A DNA stretch of 11,616 nucleotides, from assembly GCA_024278415.1 (NCBI GenBank), contig JAJRTI010000413.1, forward strand, positions 1-11,616. The letters are read 5' to 3'. The position numbers and the translations under genes were made by a program. The number at the start of each line of letters is the position of its first letter. Positions within the stretch are counted from its first letter, which is position 1. Below the pieces are notes generated by a model. That model did no database searches and was not told where the DNA came from. It was given only the letters and a program-made list of their open reading frames with translations. This document shows positions 1-5,523 of this stretch, one piece after another. This DNA comes from Planctomycetota bacterium (GTDB taxonomy: Bacteria; Planctomycetota; Brocadiia; JAJRTI01).

Positions 1-1287
1 AAGCGTCACTCCAGAAGAACTTCTCATCCTTTCCCATTTTGGCAGCGGTTGCGACGTCCACAGGGGCCGTCCATTCGTGCTGTCCAGGCACTGAATCTTC
101 TTGCCGTCGTGGAAGAGCACGCTTCGGCCATCCGTTGCCAGCGACATGGAGACGACATCGGACTCCTTCTTCCAGAGCATTTTTCCCGACTCGGCATCGA
201 TGGCCATGATGGTGCGCGGGGCCACGGTCCATAATGGGTTGGTCACGTCCGCGCGGATTTCGCGCATGTTGGCGTACGTGCGCTTGGGGTCGCTGCGCAG
301 GGGTTCGCCACTGCCAGCCACGCTCAGGAAAAGCACGCCGTCTCGGTAGAGGATCTCTTCCGTGGCTTGGGTGCCCGGGTAGGTGCGAACGGTCTCGCCT
401 GTGGCCGCGTCAAGGGCCATCAGCGGGCCGTCGATGTCGAGGGTCACGTACACCCGGTCGCCCACGGCCACGAGCCGGCGAGTCATGAGCTGCGGCCCGC
501 TCTTGAGCGGCCACATGTGGGTGTGCCACTGGGCGATAGGCCGATTCCACAGCACGGTGCCGTTGAACGCGTCGCGGGCGATAAGCGCCCATTCCGGGGG
601 GATAAGGATCGACGCGCGCGGCGCGTTGTCGAAGATGTAGAACACCCGGCCGTTAGCCGAGACCGCCGCGTTGACACTCGACATGTGGTCGTGCTGCCGC
701 GCGTAGCGCGGGCTGCCTACCCATTGATACCGGCCGAGCGGGGCGATGATACTGTCGTGCGAGACCGCGTTGTTGGTCGAGTCGTGAAGATAGTGGGTCC
801 ACTCGTCCATCTCCTTGGGCCGGGGCTTGATGATCTTCTGCCAGGCGCCGCCTCGTCTCAGATAGGCGACGCCGTTGGGCACGAGCACGCGCATGACCTC
901 TGGCAGGGACAAACTGCCGGGATCCTCCGAAACGATCAGGTTCGCGAAGTTGTCAATGTACGGCAGCGCCCTGCCGGACCACTGCTCGACGGAGACCTGG
1001 CCATACAGGCCGCGCGCCTGAATGTGAGCCCGGGCGGCAGCAACGTTCCGCGCGTCCGTATCAAGCCCATGGACGACGTAGCTGTCGTTGGCGTGCAGCG
1101 CGGCGGTGAGCCGGCCATCGCCGCAGCCGACGTGGACGATGATGCCGCCCTTGACTCCCGCGGCGTCGAGGATCTGCCGTGCTTGTTGGCTGGCGGCGGC
1201 GGCCGGCGCGCCCATGGCTACGCTAGCGATTGTCGCCACGCCCAGGATCGCTGTCCATCTCCACGTGATCGGGATTCGGCTTCTCAT
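1..1287 (-). CDS. Exported SAM-methyltransferase-like domain fused to PQQ-type beta-propeller (3' end cut by window edge)
   Basis: This frame is open from the ATG at 1287 to the left edge (429 codons, no stop), so the C-terminus is missing. GAGGA lies 6 bases before the ATG. Residues 1-32 look like a signal peptide: Arg-rich start, then a hydrophobic stretch ending in an Ala-rich segment. Residues about 36-150 resemble a class I methyltransferase fold: VGCGDG at 53-58 as motif I, GLDTDARNV around 74-82 as the acidic motif II, and RVLVPNG at 133-139 as the late motif. From about residue 160 (DEWTHYLHDSTNNAVSHD) it becomes a PQQ/BamB-like propeller with repeated blades such as ARDAFNGTVLWNRP, ALDAATGETVRTY and AIDAESGKMLWKKE. 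Such fusions are, to my knowledge, common in planctomycete-type genomes, but I know of no defined function. The signal peptide suggests action outside the cytoplasm, where SAM is not expected, so the first domain may be structural or catalytically altered. Confidence 0.85.
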   Translation of the reverse strand, partial: MRSRIPITWRWTAILGVATIASVAMGAPAAAASQQARQILDAAGVKGGIIVHVGCGDGRLTAALHANDSYVVHGLDTDARNVAAARAHIQARGLYGQVSVEQWSGRALPYIDNFANLIVSEDPGSLSLPEVMRVLVPNGVAYLRRGGAWQKIIKPRPKEMDEWTHYLHDSTNNAVSHDSIIAPLGRYQWVGSPRYARQHDHMSSVNAAVSANGRVFYIFDNAPRASILIPPEWALIARDAFNGTVLWNRPIAQWHTHMWPLKSGPQLMTRRLVAVGDRVYVTLDIDGPLMALDAATGETVRTYPGTQATEEILYRDGVLFLSVAGSGEPLRSDPKRTYANMREIRADVTNPLWTVAPRTIMAIDAESGKMLWKKESDVVSMSLATDGRSVLFHDGKKIQCLDSTNGRPLWTSQPLPKWERMRSSSGVTL

Positions 1288-1328
1288 GGCAGTTCCTCGA
1301 GAGGCTAGATGGTTAGGCCCTTACCGGC

Positions 1329-1351
1329 TGTCGAACGACAACATGTTGTCG
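1329..1351. promoter_or_regulatory. Operator-like overlapping palindromes upstream of the beta-propeller gene
   Basis: CGACAACATGTTGTCG at 1336-1351 is a perfect 16-bp palindrome. Its left half also pairs with TGTCG at 1329-1333 across an AA, so three TGTCG half-sites alternate in orientation within 23 bp. The centre is about 57 bp upstream of the ATG at 1287, a usual place for a repressor or activator site. No clear sigma70 promoter was found beside it. The binding factor is unknown. Confidence 0.4.
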
Positions 1352-1370
1352 ATACGCTCCGTTGTGGAGT

Positions 1371-1551
1371 GCGCCGGCTTGACGGCGCTTTGGCTGGCAG
1401 CGCGTAGCGCTGCTTTGCATCCGCACACGCGCGAGCCGTTGGCCAGCGACAGGCGAGAAGATAAAGCGGCGGTCCCGCACATGCGGGACTCTGCCGGCGC
1501 GCTCCAAAAAAGCGCGCCGCACGTTCCGTTTCGGTTGCGGGCGCGGCCCGC
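1371..1551. repeat. Cluster of GC-rich REP-like hairpins in the 341-bp spacer
   Basis: The spacer 1288-1628 has no convincing gene. Five hairpins are visible. GCGCCG pairs with CGGCGC (1371-1388). GCAGCGC pairs with GCGCTGC (1397-1413, 3-nt loop). GTCCCGC pairs with GCGGGAC (1472-1489, 4-nt loop). CGGCGCGCT pairs with AGCGCGCCG (1495-1519, 7-nt loop). GCGGGC pairs with GCCCGC (1537-1551, 3-nt loop). Three of them are followed directly by TTTG on the plus strand, which suggests repeated units. The T stretches are on the wrong strand to terminate panE, so REP-type intergenic repeats fit better than terminators. Confidence 0.5.
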
Positions 1552-1628
1552 TTTGTGGACGTTCAGCATTTCTCCGTCCATCGCGGCGTTTTCCTAGCGA
1601 GTGAGGGGAGCGCGACGCGTCTCTGCCC

Positions 1629-2528
1629 TCAGCCCTGTATTGCCTTCACGAGCGCGGCCACGCAGGCGTTGCAGGATGCGTCCAATCCTGCCGCGGCGGC
1701 CAGCCTGACCACGGCCCCGTTGAGGTAGTCGATCTCCGTGGGGCGGCCGGCCTCGATGTCCTGGAGCATCGAGTTCTTGTTCGCGCCGGTGGCGCGGGCC
1801 ATGTCGACGACGTGGTCGAACGCGTCGAAGTCGTAGCCTTGCGAGGCCGCTACGGCTTGCGCTTCCTCGACCAGCCGCTTCATAAGCGCGCGCGTGTGCT
1901 CGTGCTCGGCAAGGAGGCCGTTGTGCATGCGCGTGATCGCGCCGAGCGCGTTGATGCCGATGTTGACGAGCGTCTTCTCCCACACGTCGCGCTGAATGTC
2001 CTCGCTCACGCGCGTGTCGATGCCGGCGGAGTTCAACAACGCGGCAACGGCCTGCGCCGCGTCCGGCGTGCCGCAGGGCGGGGCGCCGATGAGCGTGGGC
2101 CCGCGGCCGGCCCAAATGACGTGGCCGGGTTCGGGAAACGTCACGCCGTGGTACGTGAGCCCGCGCATGAGCGCCGCGCCGGGAAGCGCGGCCTGTGCGG
2201 CATCTTCAACGCCAAGCCCGTTTTGCATGAGCACTACCGGTGTGCCTGGCTTCATGTGCTCAGCAATGTCGCCTGCGGCCGCAGCGGTGGAGTTTGCCTT
2301 GACCGTGAGGAGGATGAGGTGGGCGCCTTGGACTGCGCATGGATCCGTCGTTGCGTCGAGCCTTGCCGAGAAGCTGCTATGCCCGGCGACTTGCAAGCCC
2401 CGTCTGCGAATCGCGTCCACGTGCGCCTCACGGCCGATGAGCATGACGCGCGTGACCCGTGACAGCAGCGCACCAAAGAGGCTGCCAATCGCGCCGGCGC
2501 CGACGATGGTGATGTGCTCGAAGGGCAT
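1629..2528 (-). CDS. panE: 2-dehydropantoate 2-reductase (ketopantoate reductase, PanE/ApbA)
   Basis: The 299-residue product would reduce ketopantoate to pantoate with NADPH in the cytoplasm, a step in pantothenate and CoA synthesis. The N-terminal Rossmann motif GAGAIG is at residues 10-15. LTVKA (Lys77) and MQNGLG (Asn103) follow. The C-terminal helical domain has VWEKTLVNIGINALG with Lys185 and Asn189, and GRPTEIDYLNG with Glu265. These match the E. coli catalytic residues Lys176, Asn180 and Glu256 at a constant offset of nine. I chose the ATG at 2528 because GAGAGG lies 4 bases upstream, the length is typical, and the Rossmann strand starts at once; an in-frame start at 2621 would overlap the upstream gene. 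It follows the phosphodiesterase gene by 44 bp and is probably in its transcript. Some family members reduce other 2-keto acids, so the substrate is inferred. Confidence 0.9.
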   Translation of the reverse strand: MPFEHITIVGAGAIGSLFGALLSRVTRVMLIGREAHVDAIRRRGLQVAGHSSFSARLDATTDPCAVQGAHLILLTVKANSTAAAAGDIAEHMKPGTPVVLMQNGLGVEDAAQAALPGAALMRGLTYHGVTFPEPGHVIWAGRGPTLIGAPPCGTPDAAQAVAALLNSAGIDTRVSEDIQRDVWEKTLVNIGINALGAITRMHNGLLAEHEHTRALMKRLVEEAQAVAASQGYDFDAFDHVVDMARATGANKNSMLQDIEAGRPTEIDYLNGAVVRLAAAAGLDASCNACVAALVKAIQG

Positions 2529-2572
2529 TGAACCTCTCGTGGCGGTCATCTTCGGCAGGAATGGAACAGGGC

Positions 2573-3268
2573 TCACCGGCCGGCCAACGTCTCGATGAGC
2601 ACGTCGGGCCGGTCCGTGCATATCAAGTCCACGCCGAATCCCATGGCGAGGCGCTGGTCCTCCGGTGTGTTAGGCGGCCAAGCGATCACTTCCATATCGT
2701 GCGCGTGAGCGGCGTCGACAAACTCCTGCGTGAGGTGGTCGAAGCGGCAACTCGTTCGCTTGGCGCCGACGCTGAGTGCGCGGTCGATCGCATCCAGCGG
2801 CGGATCGCCGAAGATGTGCTCGACGTGGATGTCTGGGTCGAGCGATCGGAGCCGTTTGAGAACGTCCGTATCGCCGGTGGTGAGGAACACTTGGTCGCGC
2901 ACGTGGTTGTCGTTCACCGTAGCAAGCGCGGGTTCGAGCGCTGTAGGATCCTTGAGTTCGATGTGCAGCCCCACGCGTCCCTGCACGAGGTCGAGGAGTT
3001 CCTGAAGCGTGGGCACTTGCTCGCCTTTGCCCGCGTCGAGTGCGCGGATCGCGTCGAAGGTAAAGTCGTTGACAAGGCCGGACCCGTTGGTGGTGCGGTC
3101 GACGGTGTGGTCGTGCATGAGCACGATGTGGCCGTCGCAGGTCATGTGCACGTCGCACTCGATGACGTCTACGCCGAGGTCGAGCGCCTTCTGAAATGAG
3201 CGGATGGTGTTTTCAGGTTCGAGGTCGCGGGCGCCCCGATGGCCGATGACTTTGATGCGTTGCGGCAT
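2573..3268 (-). CDS. ugpQ: Glycerophosphodiester phosphodiesterase (GDPD family)
   Basis: The 231-residue protein is a compact cytosolic GDPD-type TIM barrel that would hydrolyse glycerophosphodiesters to sn-glycerol 3-phosphate and an alcohol. Visible family signatures are GHRGARDLEPENT at residues 9-21 (His10, Arg11, Glu19), the metal-binding IECDVH (Glu37, Asp39), LMHDHTVDRTTNGSG (His52 as the second catalytic histidine), LHIELK in the middle strand, and a late segment VIAWPPNTPED where the family usually has a Trp-x-x-Asn motif. There is no signal peptide or membrane segment, and the length is close to E. coli UgpQ. It starts at the ATG at 3268, divergent from dppA, and is followed 44 bp later by panE. 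The two products share no obvious pathway, so the pairing may be only transcriptional. The exact alcohol group accepted cannot be read from the sequence. Confidence 0.9.
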   Translation of the reverse strand: MPQRIKVIGHRGARDLEPENTIRSFQKALDLGVDVIECDVHMTCDGHIVLMHDHTVDRTTNGSGLVNDFTFDAIRALDAGKGEQVPTLQELLDLVQGRVGLHIELKDPTALEPALATVNDNHVRDQVFLTTGDTDVLKRLRSLDPDIHVEHIFGDPPLDAIDRALSVGAKRTSCRFDHLTQEFVDAAHAHDMEVIAWPPNTPEDQRLAMGFGVDLICTDRPDVLIETLAGR

Positions 3269-3339
3269 GTGGGATTCCAGACATAAGGTGTGGTGCTGGC
3301 AGGCGGTCCAAGTTACGAAGGGGGAGGCGGTATGTCAAC

Positions 3340-3369
3340 TTGCGCGGCCGGGCGGCAAGTGGGTAACAT
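3340..3369 (+). promoter_or_regulatory. Candidate sigma70-like promoter for dppA
   Basis: TTGCGC (3340-3345) and TAACAT (3364-3369) are separated by 18 bases in the 184-bp divergent spacer 3269-3452. Each matches the consensus only partly. Transcription would begin near 3376 and leave a leader of about 75 nt holding the hairpin at 3388-3410. For the opposite strand, only a weak pair (TTGGAC/TTATGT read on the minus strand, 3281-3311, 19-base spacing) could be proposed. Confidence 0.3.
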
Positions 3370-3387
3370 ATCGGCCAGGAGGCGACC

Positions 3388-3410
3388 CTCTCGGCCCGCG
3401 CGGCCGAGAG
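3388..3410 (+). promoter_or_regulatory. Strong hairpin in the dppA leader
   Basis: CTCTCGGCC (3388-3396) pairs perfectly with GGCCGAGAG (3402-3410) over a 5-nt loop, 42 bases upstream of the dppA ATG. It has no T-run, so it is not a classical terminator. It could stabilise the leader or be a protein-binding inverted repeat. It does not cover the ribosome-binding site. Confidence 0.35.
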
Positions 3411-3452
3411 CCGGCGCCGTTGGACTCGAAGCCGCTTTTCGGAAGGCGCAAG

Positions 3453-4244
3453 ATGAAGATCTACATCATGACTGACCTGGAAGGGATCAGCGGAATTGTG
3501 ACGTTCGAGCAGACGCGAGACAAGGAGAAGAATCCACATCTGTACCAAGAGGCGCGGCGGCTGCTCATGGCGGACGTGAACGCAGTGGTCGAGGGCTGCC
3601 TGGAGGGGGGGGCGGACGAGGTGGTCGTGTTGGATGGCCACGGCGGCGGGTTCAACTTCATCCCGGAGGAGATGCACCCCGGCGCGACGTACGTGACGGG
3701 CGTGCAGCGGCCGCGCGTGGCGTTGGGCCTTGACGAGACGTGCGACGCCGTCATGCTGGTCGGCTATCACGCGATGAACGGCGTGGAGACCGGAGTGCTG
3801 CATCACACGCAAAGCTCGCAGGCGGAGAGCAAGTACTGGTACAACGGCGTGGAGAGCGGCGAAATCGTGCAGAGCGCGGCGATTGCCGGCCACTTCGGCG
3901 TGCCGGTGATCATGGTCTCAGGGGACAGCGCCGCGTGCGCGGAGGCGGCGGCGGTCCTGGGCGAGGGTCTGGTCACGGTGGAGACGAAGGAGGGCTACGG
4001 CCGGCAGTGCGCGAAGCTCGTGTCGCCGCAGATGGTGCACATGATGTTGCGCGAGGCCGCGGCGCGCGCGGTGAAGCACGCGGAGAATTGCGAGCCCTAC
4101 ACGATCGATCTGCCAGCGAAGGTGCGCGTGCAGTTTGGGAGCAAGGAGATCGCGGACAAGGCGAGCTTCAAGAACGCGACACGGGTGGACGACGTGACGT
4201 ACGAGGCGACGATCGAGACCGCGCTGGAGGTGGTGAGGTTCTAG
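3453..4244 (+). CDS. dppA: M55-family D-aminopeptidase (DppA-like)
   Basis: The 263-residue product matches the M55 zinc peptidases, whose Bacillus subtilis member DppA removes N-terminal D-amino acids from small peptides in a self-compartmentalising decamer. The N-terminus KIYIMTDLEGISG places Asp8 and Glu10 at the same numbers as the DppA zinc ligands. His63 (LDGHGG), His106 (GYHAMNG) and the Glu residues in NGVESGE (134/137) sit where further ligands are expected. HHTQSS at 117-122 is near the presumed catalytic region. I chose the ATG at 3453 because GGAAGG lies 6 bases upstream and the conserved first strand starts immediately; the frame extends back to 3204, but that would overlap the divergent phosphodiesterase gene. 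It is the only plus-strand gene here. Its likely role is recycling of D-amino-acid peptides, for example from peptidoglycan; this is inferred, and no oligopeptide transporter genes are adjacent. Confidence 0.9.
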   Translation: MKIYIMTDLEGISGIVTFEQTRDKEKNPHLYQEARRLLMADVNAVVEGCLEGGADEVVVLDGHGGGFNFIPEEMHPGATYVTGVQRPRVALGLDETCDAVMLVGYHAMNGVETGVLHHTQSSQAESKYWYNGVESGEIVQSAAIAGHFGVPVIMVSGDSAACAEAAAVLGEGLVTVETKEGYGRQCAKLVSPQMVHMMLREAAARAVKHAENCEPYTIDLPAKVRVQFGSKEIADKASFKNATRVDDVTYEATIETALEVVRF

Positions 4245-4272
4245 GGGAATGATTGATGGTTCATGGGTGATG
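4245..4272. repeat. Degenerate heptamer array between dppA and the PilZ frame
   Basis: Four 7-bp units follow the dppA stop without interruption: GGGAATG, ATTGATG, GTTCATG and GGTGATG. The shared end is TGATG or TCATG. The spacer (4245-4291) lies between convergent genes. GATTGATGG (4251-4259) can also pair with CCATCAACC (4289-4297) with one mismatch, but the 29-nt loop and lack of a T-run make this a poor terminator. Confidence 0.5.
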
Positions 4273-4291
4273 CGGAGAAGCGGCCTCGCCA

Positions 4292-4714
4292 TCAACCATT
4301 CTGCCTGACGCGGCGAAGCACGAACGCGCGGATCATTTCCCTGTGCTGAGCTGTGAGCCCGGTGAAGCGGAGCCCCACTTCGTAGCCCTTGCCCGCTTCG
4401 GCTCGGCTGGCCCAGACGACCTCCGCTGTGAGCCTCATGGGGGTGCTGTCGCCGGGCAACAGCAACCCCATGGCGAGCTTGGCGCCTTCCGGCAGCGGCT
4501 CCGCGAGCTTGATGCAGCACGCGCCTACGAGGCTGATGTTCTTCGTGACCGTGCGATACTCGACCGCGGCTCGTGTGGGATGATCGATGCGGAAAGTGAC
4601 GAAGCAAGCATCTTCGACACGCGGGAAGCGGCGGGCTTCGACCCTGTCCTGGGCCGGCGCCTCGAACGCAGACGTGGGGAGAGCGGCGCGCAACGCTTCG
4701 CAGAGATCGTCCAT
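4292..4714 (-). CDS. PilZ-domain protein (c-di-GMP binding), downstream half of a split kinase-PilZ gene
   Basis: The 140-residue frame carries a PilZ domain from about residue 28 to 130. RRFPR at 28-32 supplies the RxxxR motif, and NISLVG at 59-64 supplies the (D/N)xSxxG motif; together these are the known c-di-GMP-binding signature. The strands that follow (MRLTAEVVWASRAEAG, YEVGLRFTGL) fit the PilZ barrel. Residues 1-12 (MDDLCEALRAAL) look like the final helix of a protein kinase, not a PilZ leader. The ATG at 4714 has no convincing Shine-Dalgarno sequence and lies 15 bp after the kinase stop, in the same frame. As a separate protein it could be a one-domain c-di-GMP effector. As a fusion it would let c-di-GMP control the kinase, or attach it to a c-di-GMP-dependent target. 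No pilus or flagellar genes are adjacent. Confidence 0.8.
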   Translation of the reverse strand: MDDLCEALRAALPTSAFEAPAQDRVEARRFPRVEDACFVTFRIDHPTRAAVEYRTVTKNISLVGACCIKLAEPLPEGAKLAMGLLLPGDSTPMRLTAEVVWASRAEAGKGYEVGLRFTGLTAQHREMIRAFVLRRVRQNG

Positions 4715-4729
4715 GGTCGCGAAGCGGTC

Positions 4730-5464
4730 TTAGGGCTTGGGCTTCAGCGCGCGGGCCACGATGGCGTCGAGTTCCTCTGGGATCGGCTGCGCGTCCGGCG
4801 GCTGCGTGGCAGGGCTTCCATCCGGGTGCAAGGGCACATAGCCGGCGAGGATCTCGTGCATGGTCATGCCGAATGCGTACACGTCGGTGCGCACGTCGAC
4901 TCCGGCCGCGGCGTGCTGCTCCGGCGCCATGTAGGATGCGCTGCCGGAGCGGAGATCGCGGCGCCGGTGGGCGGACGCGATGGAGACCGAGAGGCCGAAA
5001 TCGATGAGCTTCGGCTGGTTCGCGGCGTCGACCAGCACGTTCTTCGGGGATACGTCGCGGTGGATGAAGCCCTTGCCGTGGATGTAGGCGAGCCCCTCGG
5101 CGATGCGCATGACAAACGCCGCGCGGTGGTGTTCGACGAGCGGGCTGCCAGCGAAGATGAGGTACTTCAGCGTGAACGTGTCGAGCAGTTCCATCGCGAT
5201 GTAATGCCGGCCCCGCTCGATGCCCCTCTCATACGTGCGGATGACATTGCGGTGGTCGAGTTGGATCGCAATGTCGCCTTCCCACAACGCTTGCCCCACG
5301 GCTTGGTGCCGGCGGATGGCTTCGTCGGCCTCCGGCTTGAGGACCTTGAGCGCGACGACGAGGTTATGCGTCTGGTCCTCGGCCTTGTGCACGTGGGCCA
5401 TGCCGCCTTCGGCGATGCCCTCGATGATCGTGTACGCCCCGAATTGTCGCAGAGGGTCCGGCAT
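4730..5464 (-). CDS. Hanks-type serine/threonine protein kinase, C-terminally truncated by a stop
   Basis: The 244-residue soluble kinase has most catalytic elements. A glycine-rich loop appears as GIAEGGMAHV (residues 16-25, first Gly of the usual pattern replaced). VALK has Lys40, and Glu62 is a possible helix-C partner. IHRDVSPKN has Asp137 and Asn142. DFG is at 155-157, APE at 180-182 and DVYAFG at 194-199. It ends at ALKPKP, just before the conserved subdomain XI arginine, which is encoded beyond the TAA. There is no transmembrane segment or extracellular sensor, unlike many PknB-type kinases. The ATG at 5464 has no purine-rich ribosome-binding site; a heptamer repeat array abuts it. The frame begins 59 bp after the acyl-CoA carboxyltransferase gene and may be on its transcript. 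Whether the shortened protein is active is uncertain, since the missing arginine normally stabilises the C-lobe. Confidence 0.85.
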   Translation of the reverse strand: MPDPLRQFGAYTIIEGIAEGGMAHVHKAEDQTHNLVVALKVLKPEADEAIRRHQAVGQALWEGDIAIQLDHRNVIRTYERGIERGRHYIAMELLDTFTLKYLIFAGSPLVEHHRAAFVMRIAEGLAYIHGKGFIHRDVSPKNVLVDAANQPKLIDFGLSVSIASAHRRRDLRSGSASYMAPEQHAAAGVDVRTDVYAFGMTMHEILAGYVPLHPDGSPATQPPDAQPIPEELDAIVARALKPKP

Positions 5465-5465
5465 G

Positions 5466-5507
5466 GGCCAGAGGCCAGAGGTCAGAGGTCACAAGTCAGA
5501 GGCCCAT
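5466..5507. repeat. Degenerate heptamer array before the kinase start
   Basis: Six consecutive 7-bp units begin one base upstream of the kinase ATG. They include GGCCAGA twice, GGTCAGA, GGTCACA and AGTCAGA; the sixth, GGCCCAT, is decayed. The consensus is GGYCAGA. On the coding strand this gives a CCTCTGG-type pyrimidine-rich leader where a ribosome-binding site would be expected. It fills most of the 59-bp gap 5465-5523. Confidence 0.6.
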
Positions 5508-5523
5508 CGCCGGCGGCGGCCGC

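Larger units (their letters stand above)
4292..5464 (-). pseudogene. Putative Ser/Thr kinase-PilZ fusion interrupted by one in-frame TAA
   Basis: From the kinase ATG at 5464 to the PilZ stop at 4292 is 1173 bp (391 codons) in a single frame, broken only by TAA at 4730-4732. The residues on either side join into a normal kinase ending: ALKPKP, then the stop, then DRFATM and DDLCEALRAAL. This matches the usual last helix of Hanks-type kinases, where an acidic residue, a conserved Arg and a Met-x-x-Leu-x-x-Ala-Leu pattern follow the proline. The first dozen residues of the PilZ frame are thus really the kinase tail. A single change (for example GAA or CAA to TAA) explains the split. A sequencing error, a true nonsense mutation, or translation as two polypeptides are all possible; the first two are more likely because no good ribosome-binding site precedes the PilZ ATG. 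Confidence 0.6.

Noticed and set aside
367..1308. Long open frame of 313 codons on the plus strand
   Set aside because: It lies antisense to the methyltransferase/beta-propeller gene, whose motifs are clear. The translation is low-complexity Arg/Val/Asp/Gly-rich and resembles no family, as expected opposite GC-rich genes.
1371..1551. Rho-independent terminators for panE
   Set aside because: The T stretches follow the hairpins on the plus strand, whereas panE is transcribed on the minus strand.
2529..2621. N-terminal extension of panE to an ATG at 2621
   Set aside because: It would overlap the upstream gene's coding end and add 31 residues ahead of the Rossmann strand. The start at 2528 gives the normal length.
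3204..3452. N-terminal extension of dppA to an upstream ATG at 3204
   Set aside because: It would overlap the divergent phosphodiesterase gene and add 83 unmatched residues. The ATG at 3453 has GGAAGG at good spacing and starts the conserved strand.
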